A stretch of DNA of 34,542 nt from Hydrogenimonas sp. (GTDB lineage: Bacteria > Campylobacterota > Campylobacteria > Campylobacterales > Hydrogenimonadaceae). Both the position numbers and the translations under genes were made by a program. Location: the NCBI GenBank assembly GCA_015490295.1, contig WFYC01000046.1, positions 1 through 34,542 of the forward strand. Direction: 5' to 3'. The notes beneath the pieces are model-generated. The model was not told the origin of the DNA and made no database searches. It was given only the letters and a program-made list of their open reading frames with translations. This document shows positions 8,962-17,527 of the stretch, piece by piece. Position 1 is the stretch's first letter. Each line of letters opens with the position of its first letter.

Positions 8962-11448
8962 ATGTCCGATCTGTTCAAAGAAAACGAAGATATTCAGGAG
9001 ATTTCGATAGAAGATAGCATCAAGGGCAGCTATCTCGACTATTCGATGAGTGTTATCATAGGCCGCGCACTTCCCGATGCCAGGGACGGCCTCAAGCCGG
9101 TACACCGACGAATACTCTACGCCATGCACGAGCTTGGGGTCACATCGAGGGCCGCCTACAAAAAGAGTGCCCGTATCGTGGGTGATGTAATAGGTAAGTA
9201 CCACCCGCACGGCGATACGGCCGTCTACGACGCCCTGGTGCGTATGGCGCAGGAGTTCTCCATGCGCATCCCGCTCGTTGACGGGCAGGGAAACTTCGGA
9301 TCCATCGACGGCGACAACCCTGCGGCTATGCGTTATACGGAAGCACGGATGACACGCCTCGCCGAGGAGCTCTTGAGAGACATCGAAAAAGATACTGTGG
9401 ATTTCATCCCCAACTACGACGATACGATGCAAGAACCAGACGTACTGCCGAGCCGTGTACCAAACCTGCTGCTCAACGGCTCCAACGGCATCGCGGTGGG
9501 AATGGCGACGAACATTCCGCCTCACCGTCTCGATGAGCTCATAGATGCACTCCTGGTGATGATAGACAACCCGTCCGCCGAGCTCGACGACCTTATGGAG
9601 CAGATCAAGGGCCCGGACTTCCCGACCGGAGGCATAATCTTCGGCCGCAAAGGGATACTCGACGCATACAGAACCGGACGCGGCCGCATCAAAGTGCGTG
9701 CAAAGACGCACATCGAAAAGAAGGGCCACCGCGAGGTGATCGTCATAGACGAACTGCCCTACCAGGTCAACAAGAGCAAGCTGATAGAAAACATCGCCCA
9801 GCTCGCGAAAGATAAAGCAATAGAGGGGATCAGCGAAGTAAGGGATGAGAGCGACCGTGAAGGTATCCGGGTAGTTATTGAGCTCAAAAAAGATACAATG
9901 AGCGAAATCGTACTCAACAACCTCTTCAAATCGACACAGATGCAGACCACATTCGGCATAATCCTGCTCGCCATCCAGAACAAGGAGCCGAAGGTCTTCA
10001 CGCTTACCGAGCTTCTGAATCTGTTCATCCAACACAGAAAAACGATCATCATACGCCGTACCATCTTCGAACTAGAAAAGGCGAAGGCGAGGGCACACAT
10101 TCTCGAGGGTCTGCGCATAGCACTGGACAATATAGACGAAATAGTCGCACTTATCCGTGCATCAAAAGATGCCGCCGAAGCCAGAGAGGGGCTCATGGAG
10201 CGCTTCGATCTCAGCGAAAAGCAGGCGCAGGCGATTCTCGATATGCGTCTGCATCGCCTCACAGGTCTCGAACGCGACAAAATCGAAAAAGAGTACAAGG
10301 AGCTGATGGCCGAAATCGAGCGTCTAAGCAGCATCCTCAAGAGCGAAGATCTTCTAAACCAGATCATCAAAGAGGAGCTTCTCGAGATAAAAGAGCACTT
10401 CTCCACACCGCGCCTGACCGAGATAGTGGATGACTACGAAGATATAGATATAGAAGATCTCATACCCAACGAGCCCATGGTCGTCACGATCACCCACAGA
10501 GGCTACATAAAGCGCGTTCCGGTCAAGCAGTACGAGAAACAGCATCGCGGAGGAAAAGGCAAAACCGCCGTTACGACACACGAAGACGACTTTATAGAGA
10601 ACTTCTTCGTCTCCAACACCCACGATACTCTGATGTTCGTAACGGACCGCGGGCAGCTCTACTGGCTCAAGGTCTACAAAATTCCCGAAGGCTCGAGGAC
10701 GGCCAAAGGAAAAGCCGTAGTAAACCTGATCCAGCTTCAGCCCGGCGAAAATATCATGGCTATCATCCCGACGACAGATTTCGACGATAGCAAATCGCTC
10801 GCATTCTTCACCAAAAACGGTATCGTCAAACGTACCAACCTTAGCGAATTCAAAAATATACGCTCCGTTGGCGTACGGGCGATCACGCTGGATGAAGAGG
10901 ATAACCTCGTAACAGCCAAAATAGTACTCCCCGAGACGCAGTGGTTATTCGTTCTGACTAAAAAGGGGATGTGTATACGCTTCCCGGTAACGGATGCCAG
11001 AGAGATCGGCCGAACGGCACGCGGCGTAACGGCCATCCGCTTCAAGATAGAGGGTGACCATGTAGTCGGAGCCACGACTATCAGGAACGAGGAGCAGGAG
11101 CTGCTCACCGTTGCCGAAAAAGGGATAGGCAAGCGTACAGAAGCAGGGGAGTACAGGCTCCAGAGCCGTGGCGGCAAAGGGGTACTGGCGATGAAGCTCA
11201 CACCCAAAACCGGTGATGCCGTCGGAGTCGTCATAGTCGACGAAGGCAAGGACCTCATGGTCCTGACCCAGACCGGCAAGATGATTCGCGTGGATATGCA
11301 GAGCATTAGAAAAGCTGGACGCAACACCAGCGGCGTGAAGATAGTCCGGCTCGACAGCGGAGACAGGGTAAACTCCATTGCAAGCTGTCCGAAAGAGGAA
11401 GCGGAGGAAGAGATTCTGGAAAACAGAGATGGCGAAGAGCGGGAGTAG
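8962..11448 (+). CDS. gyrA: DNA gyrase subunit A
   Basis: An 828-residue type II topoisomerase subunit that cleaves and rejoins DNA, introducing negative supercoils with GyrB. The catalytic tyrosine is Tyr125 in [10 protein letters not shown]. The quinolone-resistance region reads [13 protein letters not shown] with Thr86 and Asp90, the same numbers as in Campylobacter jejuni and matching the susceptible form. A GyrA-box-like QHRGGKG near residue 527 marks the start of the C-terminal DNA-wrapping beta-propeller, whose six repeats follow to an acidic tail ([17 protein letters not shown]). The ATG has AAAGG upstream. It diverges from amtB copy 2 across 220 bases. Confidence 0.98.
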   Translation: MSDLFKENEDIQEISIEDSIKGSYLDYSMSVIIGRALPDARDGLKPVHRRILYAMHELGVTSRAAYKKSARIVGDVIGKYHPHGDTAVYDALVRMAQEFSMRIPLVDGQGNFGSIDGDNPAAMRYTEARMTRLAEELLRDIEKDTVDFIPNYDDTMQEPDVLPSRVPNLLLNGSNGIAVGMATNIPPHRLDELIDALLVMIDNPSAELDDLMEQIKGPDFPTGGIIFGRKGILDAYRTGRGRIKVRAKTHIEKKGHREVIVIDELPYQVNKSKLIENIAQLAKDKAIEGISEVRDESDREGIRVVIELKKDTMSEIVLNNLFKSTQMQTTFGIILLAIQNKEPKVFTLTELLNLFIQHRKTIIIRRTIFELEKAKARAHILEGLRIALDNIDEIVALIRASKDAAEAREGLMERFDLSEKQAQAILDMRLHRLTGLERDKIEKEYKELMAEIERLSSILKSEDLLNQIIKEELLEIKEHFSTPRLTEIVDDYEDIDIEDLIPNEPMVVTITHRGYIKRVPVKQYEKQHRGGKGKTAVTTHEDDFIENFFVSNTHDTLMFVTDRGQLYWLKVYKIPEGSRTAKGKAVVNLIQLQPGENIMAIIPTTDFDDSKSLAFFTKNGIVKRTNLSEFKNIRSVGVRAITLDEEDNLVTAKIVLPETQWLFVLTKKGMCIRFPVTDAREIGRTARGVTAIRFKIEGDHVVGATTIRNEEQELLTVAEKGIGKRTEAGEYRLQSRGGKGVLAMKLTPKTGDAVGVVIVDEGKDLMVLTQTGKMIRVDMQSIRKAGRNTSGVKIVRLDSGDRVNSIASCPKEEAEEEILENRDGEERE

Positions 11449-11502
11449 ACAGAAATAGGAACGGTTTTTGCTGGTGACAAAAGAAAACGTTAGGAGTTTT
11501 CT

Positions 11503-12045
11503 ATGAAAAAGTGGTCACTGCTTGCCTTGACACTTATATCTACCGCCCTGATGGCCGAAACCTGCCCTGCTCCGAAAGTGGAGAAGAGCCAGGGTGCCGA
11601 GAGCGGCAGCACTGCAAAAGAGGATACGATCGCCGTATCTAAAGCCGCTATCGGCAAAGTCGAACCGATTCGGGCGAAAGAGCCTGCGAAAACCGGATGC
11701 GATCCCTGTACCCTCTCGCAAAACAACACTATACATTTTCAGGTGATCGGCCAGGGTGTCGCCCCTGTAAATACCATATCACCGGCACAGGCTCTGGCGT
11801 TGGCCAAGCGTGCCGCCATAGCCGACGCCTACCGCCAGCTCGGAGAGAAGATCTGCGGCGTCAGGGTAGAAGGGCGCGACCTGATAAGAAACATGATGAT
11901 AAGCCGCTCCACAGTACGGACACAGATCGACGCGATGATCAAAAACGCCAGAATCCTCGATACGAAATTCAAAGATGGTCTGTGTGAAGTGGAGATGGAA
12001 GTGACACTGAACGGAAAAGAGTGGTACGCCCGGCTCTCACGCTGA
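11503..12045 (+). CDS. LPP20-family secreted protein
   Basis: A 180-residue exported protein with a signal peptide (MKKWSLLALTLISTALMA). A low-complexity charged linker (residues about 25-65) with cysteines leads to the family core: VIGQGVAPVNTISPAQALA, KRAAIADAYRQLGEKICGV and a C-terminal strand region. This is the LPP20/FlgP-like fold found in Helicobacter and Campylobacter surface and flagellar-disk proteins. The usual lipobox is not clear: the first Cys comes four residues after the likely type I cleavage site. AGGAG precedes the ATG. It overlaps the next gene by 25 bases and lies two genes before flgR, which fits a flagellar or cell-surface role; the exact function is unknown. Confidence 0.75.
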   Translation: MKKWSLLALTLISTALMAETCPAPKVEKSQGAESGSTAKEDTIAVSKAAIGKVEPIRAKEPAKTGCDPCTLSQNNTIHFQVIGQGVAPVNTISPAQALALAKRAAIADAYRQLGEKICGVRVEGRDLIRNMMISRSTVRTQIDAMIKNARILDTKFKDGLCEVEMEVTLNGKEWYARLSR

Positions 12046-12404
12046 CACTGCTTCTGGCCGCAGCCGTTTCGGCCGATGAGTATTACATATACTACTCGCT
12101 TACAAGCAGGGACCTGATTGCCGTGCAGGAGTCTTTGAAGTTCAGCAGGACGATGACTCCGCTGCGCGGCAGGGCGGAGCCGCTTTGCAGTTTTCAAACA
12201 CAAGAGCGCACTTTCAGCTCTTTTGCCGCAAAAAACCGGATGAAGCTGGCCGAGTGCCTGCTTGAAAACTCCGCTTCCATACGCTCGTACGGCGACTTCT
12301 CCTCCATGACCTCCCAAAAAAAGATAGATATCCTCACAACCCCCGTTATGCCTGTGCAAGTCGAATTTAATGATGGATTGGTTACCATAAAAAAAATCCA
12401 GTAG
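12021..12404 (+). CDS. Small secreted protein of unknown function
   Basis: A 127-residue protein with a signal peptide (start VRPALTLTLLLAAAVSA, cleavage likely before DEYYIYY). I do not recognise the family. The mature part is short, has two or three cysteines and ends in a beta-rich stretch (VQVEFNDGLVTIKK). The GTG start at 12021 lies inside the last codons of the LPP20 gene, with GGAAAAGA just upstream; no later ATG would keep the signal peptide. It sits 14 bases before flgR. Position between an LPP20 gene and flgR suggests a link to the flagellum or cell surface, but this is context only. Confidence 0.6.
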   Translation: MVRPALTLTLLLAAAVSADEYYIYYSLTSRDLIAVQESLKFSRTMTPLRGRAEPLCSFQTQERTFSSFAAKNRMKLAECLLENSASIRSYGDFSSMTSQKKIDILTTPVMPVQVEFNDGLVTIKKIQ

Positions 12405-12418
12405 ACGGACAGCCATAG

Positions 12419-13564
12419 ATGAAAATCGCCATCGTCGAAGACGATATAAACATGCGTAAATCGCTTGAAATTGCACTCTCGGACTACGACGAGTTCGAAG
12501 TGAAAACCTTCAGAAACGCCAAAGAGGCCCTGAAAAAGCTCGACGACAGCTTCGAGCTCGTAATCTCCGACATCACCATGCCCGGAATGAACGGCATAGA
12601 GTTCGTAGAGGAGCTGCAGGGGCGCTACGAAGTCATAATCATAACCGGAAACGCAACTCTCGGCCGCGCCATAGAGTCCATAAGGCTCGGGGTGAGCGAC
12701 TTTCTCACCAAGCCATTCGAAGTGGAGACGCTCGTAGAGGCTATACACCGAAGCAAAAAGGCGAAAAACCGCGTAAAGAGTGTGAAAACCTCCAATACGA
12801 AAGGCAGAGATTCACTCTTTTACGGCACTTCCGCAGCGCTCGAAAAGAGCCTCTCCCTCGCCAAAAAGGCGGCAAAGAGCGACGCGGCCGTTTTACTGCT
12901 GGGCGAAAGCGGCGTAGGCAAGGAGCTCTTCGCGCGCACCATTCATGAAAACTCCGCCAGAAGCGGCGGGCCGTTCGTGGCCGTAAACATGGCGGCGATT
13001 CCGGAAAATCTGATAGAGAGCGAACTGTTCGGTTTCGAGAAGGGGGCCTTCACGGACGCGGTGGAAGCCAAAATAGGAAAGTTCGAAGCGGCGCACGGCG
13101 GAACGATCTTTCTGGACGAAATCGCCGAAATGCCCTACCACCTGCAGGCCAAACTTCTTCGCGTACTTCAGGAGCGCGTCATACACAGACTCGGCTCCAC
13201 CTCGGGAACGAAGATAGATGTCCGCATAGTCGCCGCAACCAACGCCGACATAAAAACGAAGATGCGAAATCAGGAGTTCAGAGAAGATCTCTACTACCGT
13301 ATAGCGACCATTCCAGTCCTGATACCGCCTCTGAGAGAGCGCGGCGAAGAGATCATACCCATAGCCGAAAGAACACTCAAAGATGTCGTAGCCAGGTACG
13401 GCCTTGGGCCGAAAGAGTTTTCGAAAGAGGCCAAAGAGATGCTGACCTCATACCACTGGCCCGGAAATATTCGCGAACTCATAGCCGTGGTGGAGCGTGC
13501 CGCGATTCTCAGCGATGATATAGCGATAAGCTGCGACGACCTCTTCCTCGATGCCCGTTTCTAG
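12419..13564 (+). CDS. flgR: FlgR-like sigma-54 activator lacking a DNA-binding domain
   Basis: A 381-residue NtrC-family activator: receiver domain (phosphoacceptor Asp51 in ISDITMPGMNG, Lys in TKPFEVE) and a sigma-54 AAA+ domain with Walker A GESGVGKE (about 162-169) and Walker B GTIFLDEI. The protein stops right after the AAA+ domain (DDLFLDARF), so the usual Fis-type DNA-binding helix-turn-helix is absent. Helicobacter pylori FlgR, also without such a domain, works this way from solution on RpoN flagellar genes. The loop that contacts sigma-54 reads GAFTDA instead of GAFTGA. The partner kinase FlgS is not here. The gene has only a poor ribosome site and probably belongs to the LPP20 transcript. 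Confidence 0.85.
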   Translation: MKIAIVEDDINMRKSLEIALSDYDEFEVKTFRNAKEALKKLDDSFELVISDITMPGMNGIEFVEELQGRYEVIIITGNATLGRAIESIRLGVSDFLTKPFEVETLVEAIHRSKKAKNRVKSVKTSNTKGRDSLFYGTSAALEKSLSLAKKAAKSDAAVLLLGESGVGKELFARTIHENSARSGGPFVAVNMAAIPENLIESELFGFEKGAFTDAVEAKIGKFEAAHGGTIFLDEIAEMPYHLQAKLLRVLQERVIHRLGSTSGTKIDVRIVAATNADIKTKMRNQEFREDLYYRIATIPVLIPPLRERGEEIIPIAERTLKDVVARYGLGPKEFSKEAKEMLTSYHWPGNIRELIAVVERAAILSDDIAISCDDLFLDARF

Positions 13565-13607
13565 GCATGGCAATGCAGGGTTTATATAATATTTTCTATA
13601 TTTTCGA

Positions 13608-13613
13608 TATAAT
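13608..13613 (+). promoter_or_regulatory. Probable -10 box of the asd-yqhA-hemE operon
   Basis: TATAAT at 13608-13613 lies 31 bases before the asd start; another TATAAT at 13585-13590 could serve a second start. Neither has a clear -35 box. The stretch 13565-13644 is AT-rich and has no strong terminator for flgR. Confidence 0.5.
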
Positions 13614-13644
13614 CTCGCAACTTTTCTCAGCAAGGTAGAGACAG

Positions 13645-14673
13645 ATGCGCAAATACAACGTTGCCGTAGTGGGCGCCACGGGCGCCGTAGGCGAAGAGAT
13701 GCTCCGCGTCATGGAGGAGGTCGATTTTCCGGTCGCGAAGCTCGTTCCGCTCGCAAGCGCAAGGAGTGCGGGAGGTACGGTCACCTATAAAGATGAAGAA
13801 GTAAACGTCAAGGAGCTTACCGAAAGAGTCTTCGACGAAGAGGAGATAGATATAGCGCTTTTTAGCGCAGGCGGTTCGGTATCTGCAAAGTTCGCACCCT
13901 TCGCGGTAGAGGCCGGAGCGGTGGTCATAGACAACACAAGCCACTTCAGAATGGACCCCGAAGTTCCGCTGGTAGTGCCGGAGGTGAATCCGCAAGATAT
14001 CGCCAAGTGGCGCGAAAAGGGGATCATAGCGAATCCCAACTGCTCCACGATCCAAATGGTACAGGCTCTTAAACCGCTTCAGGATGTTTACGGCATAGAG
14101 CGGATAGATGTCAGCACCTACCAGGCCACTTCCGGTGCGGGCAAGAGCGCCATGGACGAACTGGTACGCCAGATGCAGGAGTTTTTCGCCTTCAAACTCG
14201 ACGAGAGCGAGCACAAAAAGTTTCCTCACCAGATAGCCCTCAACGTGATTCCCCAGATAGACGTCTTTATGGATAACGGCTTCACGAAAGAGGAGATGAA
14301 GATGGTCAACGAGACCAACAAAATCATGCACGACTCCATCGAAGTGGCCGCCACATGCGTGCGTGTGCCTACACTTCGCGGCCATGCGGAGAGCGTTACG
14401 GTAACCTGCAAAAGGGATATCGATACCGACGCCGCACGCGAAACCATAGCAAAAGGTGAAAACATCGTCATTCTCGACGACCCTGCAAAAAGCGTCTACC
14501 CGATGCCGATACACTGCGTGGATAAGAACGAGACCTTCGTAGGAAGGATTCGCCGCGACATCTGCCGCCCCAATGTCCTGCATATGTTCGTCGTCGCCGA
14601 CAACCTTCGGGTAGGTGCGGCCACGAATGCCGTCCGAATAGCCCAAAAATGGATGGAGATGGAGACACTATGA
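13645..14673 (+). CDS. asd: Aspartate-semialdehyde dehydrogenase
   Basis: A 342-residue NADP-dependent enzyme that reduces aspartyl phosphate to the semialdehyde, feeding lysine, diaminopimelate, threonine and methionine synthesis. The N-terminal nucleotide site is VVGATGAVGEEM, catalytic Cys133 lies in NPNCSTIQ, and the acid/base histidine region is RGHAESV. Length is standard. The start has AAGGTAGAGACAG upstream. It is first in an operon whose next gene overlaps by four bases (ATGA). Its grouping with hemE reflects a compact housekeeping operon, not a shared pathway. Confidence 0.96.
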   Translation: MRKYNVAVVGATGAVGEEMLRVMEEVDFPVAKLVPLASARSAGGTVTYKDEEVNVKELTERVFDEEEIDIALFSAGGSVSAKFAPFAVEAGAVVIDNTSHFRMDPEVPLVVPEVNPQDIAKWREKGIIANPNCSTIQMVQALKPLQDVYGIERIDVSTYQATSGAGKSAMDELVRQMQEFFAFKLDESEHKKFPHQIALNVIPQIDVFMDNGFTKEEMKMVNETNKIMHDSIEVAATCVRVPTLRGHAESVTVTCKRDIDTDAARETIAKGENIVILDDPAKSVYPMPIHCVDKNETFVGRIRRDICRPNVLHMFVVADNLRVGAATNAVRIAQKWMEMETL

Positions 14674-15185
14674 AACTACTGGAAAAGATCTTCGAGCAGA
14701 CGCTCTGGAACGGGCGCCTCTTTGTCCTGCTGGCCGTAATCTTCAGCCTTATCGCCTCGATCATCCTCTTTGTCGTCGCGAGTGTCGATATATGGGAGAT
14801 CGCCGTAAAGACGGTCAAGATGTACGTTGCGCAGGAGCACCCGCCCTACTTTCATGAAAAGCTGGTAGGCGTAATTATAGGCGCTGTGGACCTCTACCTC
14901 ATCGCCATAGTGATGCTGATCTTCAGCTTCGGTGTATACGAACTCTTCATATCGGAGATAGACCCGGCCAAGCAGTCGGGCGCTTCGAAGATTCTCGAGA
15001 TCCACTCGCTCGACCAGCTCAAAGACAAGCTGGCGAAAGTGATTCTGATGGTGCTCATAGTCACCTTCTTCAAAAAGGCGATGTATATCACATATGAAAC
15101 ACCCCAGGATATGCTCTTTTTCGCAATCGCGATCATGGCTCTCGGAGGGGCACTATATCTCTTACATAAAGGCAGTGGAAAATGA
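14670..15185 (+). CDS. YqhA/UPF0114-family membrane protein
   Basis: A 171-residue inner-membrane protein with four hydrophobic segments, at about residues 15-38, 66-90, 123-141 and 147-163. The block [16 protein letters not shown] is typical of the UPF0114 (YqhA) family, whose function is not established. The preferred start is ATG at 14670 with GGAGA upstream and ATGA overlap with the asd stop, rather than 14649 inside asd. Its last codons overlap hemE by four bases. Confidence 0.82.
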   Translation: MKLLEKIFEQTLWNGRLFVLLAVIFSLIASIILFVVASVDIWEIAVKTVKMYVAQEHPPYFHEKLVGVIIGAVDLYLIAIVMLIFSFGVYELFISEIDPAKQSGASKILEIHSLDQLKDKLAKVILMVLIVTFFKKAMYITYETPQDMLFFAIAIMALGGALYLLHKGSGK

Positions 15186-16204
15186 TATTCGTAGATGCAT
15201 GTTTTAACAGACCGACCCCCTATACACCCGTTTGGATGATGCGCCAGGCAGGAAGATACCTTCCCGAATATATGGCGGTACGCGAAGAGGCCGGAGACTT
15301 CCTGAATCTCTGTAAAGACCCCGAAAAAGCGGCGGAGGTGACACTCCAGCCGGTAGACATCATAGGTGTGGATGCGGCGATACTCTTTAGCGACATTCTC
15401 GTAGTTCCTCTCGAGATGGGTATGGATCTGAAGTTCGAAAAGGGTGAAGGGCCGGTCTTTTCCGACCCTATCAGAACTGAAGAGGATCTAAAGCGCCTCC
15501 GGCCGAATGCGCACGAGAGGCTCACATACGTCTACGACGCCATCAAGATCATACGCGAGCGGCTCGCCGACGACAAAGCGCTCATAGGCTTCACGGGCGC
15601 ACCCTGGACACTCATAACCTACATGATCGAAGGTCGAGGCACCAAAACCTACAACATCGTCAAAAAGCTCATCTACACGGAGCCCGAACTCGTTCACGCA
15701 CTCCTTCGTGAAGTTACCGAGGTCGTCAAACTATACCTCGAAAAGCAGATAGAAGCGGGAGTCGACGTCGTACAGATTTTCGACAGCTGGGCAGCGGCGC
15801 TCGAAAAGAGCAAATACTTCGAATTCAGCTGGAACTACATGAAAGAGGTGGCAAGCTACATCAAGGGCAAATACCCCCACATCCCGATCATCATGTTCCC
15901 CAAAGGGATAGGCGCCTACCTCGACGACATAGACGGAGAGTTCGACGTCTTCGGCGTAGACTGGGGCACACCGATGGCACTTGCAAAAGAGAAGCTCGGA
16001 GGCCGATACGTCCTGCAGGGCAACATGGAGCCGTGCCGCCTCTACTCCAAAGAGGCGACCAGAGAGTGTGTAGAGTCTATCTACAATACCATGCAAAACA
16101 GGGGCCACATCTTCAACCTCGGCCACGGAATCCTCCCCGACGTTCCGGTGGAAAACGCCAAATACTTCGTAGACCTCGTACACGAGATAACGAAAGAGAA
16201 GTGA
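15182..16204 (+). CDS. hemE: Uroporphyrinogen decarboxylase
   Basis: A 340-residue cytoplasmic enzyme that removes four carboxyl groups from uroporphyrinogen III to give coproporphyrinogen III in haem synthesis. The N-terminal signature [15 protein letters not shown] contains the substrate-binding arginines, followed by the conserved aspartate in ILFSDILVV and the later block FDSWAAAL. The size is standard. It overlaps yqhA (ATGA) and the radical SAM gene (GTGA). Confidence 0.97.
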   Translation: MIFVDACFNRPTPYTPVWMMRQAGRYLPEYMAVREEAGDFLNLCKDPEKAAEVTLQPVDIIGVDAAILFSDILVVPLEMGMDLKFEKGEGPVFSDPIRTEEDLKRLRPNAHERLTYVYDAIKIIRERLADDKALIGFTGAPWTLITYMIEGRGTKTYNIVKKLIYTEPELVHALLREVTEVVKLYLEKQIEAGVDVVQIFDSWAAALEKSKYFEFSWNYMKEVASYIKGKYPHIPIIMFPKGIGAYLDDIDGEFDVFGVDWGTPMALAKEKLGGRYVLQGNMEPCRLYSKEATRECVESIYNTMQNRGHIFNLGHGILPDVPVENAKYFVDLVHEITKEK

Positions 16205-17154
16205 CACCCTCCAAATATAGGACCATCTTCGGTCCTATCCCCTCCAGACGGTTCGGCATCTCGCTGGGAATTGACCTGAGCCCCGGCACGAAACAGTGCA
16301 ACTACGACTGCCTATACTGCGAACTGGCCGCCGCAAAGCCGGTAGAAGCCATTCAGAACCCACCGAGTGTAGAGCTTGTCGTAGATGAGCTCAAAAGCGC
16401 CATCAAAGAGCACCCCGACATCGAAGTCATAACGATCACCGCAAACGGCGAACCGACCCTCTACCCGTTCCTTGATGAGCTCATAGATCGCATAAACGAG
16501 ATCAAAAACGGCTACAAAACCCTGATACTCACAAACGCCTCGACAATATGGATGCCGCAGATCCAAAACTCCCTCGCCAAGCTCGACATAGCAAAACTCT
16601 CGCTCGACTGCGCCACGAAAGAGTGCTTTAAAAAGCTGGACAGACCGCTGGAGGGGACGGAGCTCGAAAATATAATAGAGGGCATAAAGAGCTTCAGAAA
16701 AAGATTCAAAGGCTCCATGATAATAGAGATTCTGATGGTCCCCTCTATCAACACCTCAAAAAGAGAGATAGAGGCGCTAAACAGAACGCTTCTCGATCTC
16801 GGGGCAGACCGCATAGACATAGGCACCGTAGACAGACCGCCCGCATACCCCATAGAACCTCTGAGCTTCAAAGAGCTCTATGAAATTTCAAAAGAGTTCG
16901 ACCCCTCCCTTCCCATCCACATAGCGGGCCGCCACAGGGCCAAAGAGGCCAAAAGCTCCTTCAGCGACGAAGAGATACTCTCTACCCTGCTCAAACGCCC
17001 CCTGACGCAAGCGGACATTGAGGCCCTCTTCGACGAAGAGAGCCAAAAGCGCTTCGAAGCACTGCTGCAAAAAGGGAAGATAGAGACAAAAAAGCTCGGC
17101 GGCCTGCTCTTTTACGGCACCGGCTTTTCGAAGCAGAAGCGAAAATCCTCTTGA
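16201..17154 (+). CDS. Radical SAM protein (COG0731-like)
   Basis: A 317-residue iron-sulfur enzyme. The [4Fe-4S]/S-adenosylmethionine motif is CNYDCLYC (Cys33, Cys37, Cys40), preceded by a typical [29 protein letters not shown] is the GEP-type SAM-binding strand. The C-terminal 80 residues form a separate, probably winged-helix region ([15 protein letters not shown]). Relatives include the wyosine-synthesis enzyme Tyw1 group, but bacterial members of this type have no agreed substrate. A long reading from 16033 would run through hemE; the GTG at 16201 with AAAGAGAA upstream and GTGA overlap is correct. Its stop codon lies in the -35 box of the tRNA promoter. Confidence 0.85.
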   Translation: MTPSKYRTIFGPIPSRRFGISLGIDLSPGTKQCNYDCLYCELAAAKPVEAIQNPPSVELVVDELKSAIKEHPDIEVITITANGEPTLYPFLDELIDRINEIKNGYKTLILTNASTIWMPQIQNSLAKLDIAKLSLDCATKECFKKLDRPLEGTELENIIEGIKSFRKRFKGSMIIEILMVPSINTSKREIEALNRTLLDLGADRIDIGTVDRPPAYPIEPLSFKELYEISKEFDPSLPIHIAGRHRAKEAKSSFSDEEILSTLLKRPLTQADIEALFDEESQKRFEALLQKGKIETKKLGGLLFYGTGFSKQKRKSS

Positions 17155-17179
17155 CAAATAGAGCCTTTTAGACTATAAT
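17151..17179 (+). promoter_or_regulatory. Consensus promoter for tRNA-Asn
   Basis: TTGACA (17151-17156) and TATAAT (17174-17179) are both perfect matches to the sigma-70 consensus with the ideal 17-base spacing. Transcription should start near 17186, about 30 bases before the tRNA. The -35 box contains the TGA stop of the preceding gene. Confidence 0.85.
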
Positions 17180-17216
17180 TTCCGCCGTGATTGACCCAAT
17201 CACAACCCTCAAGTGT

Positions 17217-17291
17217 TCCGGATTAGCTCAGCGGTAGAGTAGGTGGCTGTTAACCACTTGGTCGCTGGTTCGAATCCAGCATCCGGAGCCA
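17217..17291 (+). tRNA. tRNA-Asn (anticodon GTT)
   Basis: A 75-base tRNA including an encoded CCA end. The acceptor stem TCCGGAT pairs with ATCCGGA, the D-arm reads AGCTCAGCGGTAGAGT, the anticodon stem GTGG/CCAC carries loop CTGTTAA with GTT, and the T-arm is CTGGTTCGAATCCAG. The discriminator base is G. It marks the border between the housekeeping genes and the defence island, a common kind of insertion hotspot, though no integrase or duplicated tRNA end is seen in this window. Confidence 0.97.
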
Positions 17292-17411
17292 TTCTTTCTA
17301 AATCCCCTCTTTCACAAATCCTGACTTTTATGCTAAATCAAAAACCGAGTCTGCCCAATTCATAGTGCCTTTTTAGTTGTTGAACCCTGCACGTTTTAGG
17401 TACAGCTTTAC

Positions 17412-17501
17412 TTTCCATACCTTTTCTGAAAAATTTTCCATAAGAAAAAACAAAAAATTTTCGCAACTATAGATTTCCATAAAGCCACAAAAGTGTACAA
17501 T
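17412..17501 (+). promoter_or_regulatory. hsdM promoter with three TTTCCATA repeats
   Basis: The stretch 17292-17527 has no gene and turns sharply AT-rich. It holds three direct copies of TTTCCATA at 17412-17419, 17435-17442 and 17474-17481. A likely promoter is TTTCCA (17474-17479), 16 bases, TACAAT (17496-17501), so the third copy covers the -35 box. This could be an operator that delays or limits expression of the restriction system. No clear tRNA terminator is visible. Confidence 0.45.
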
Positions 17502-17527
17502 TAAAAAAATAAAAAAAGAGATGGTAT

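Noticed and set aside
9217-9231. Quinolone-resistance mutation in gyrA
   Set aside because: Thr86 and Asp90 are the usual residues in susceptible Campylobacter relatives.
8929-10035. 368-codon minus-strand ORF inside gyrA
   Set aside because: Antisense shadow of a certain gene; no known motif and no ribosome site.
13627-14646. 339-codon minus-strand ORF inside asd
   Set aside because: Antisense to a gene with clear catalytic residues; no family recognised.
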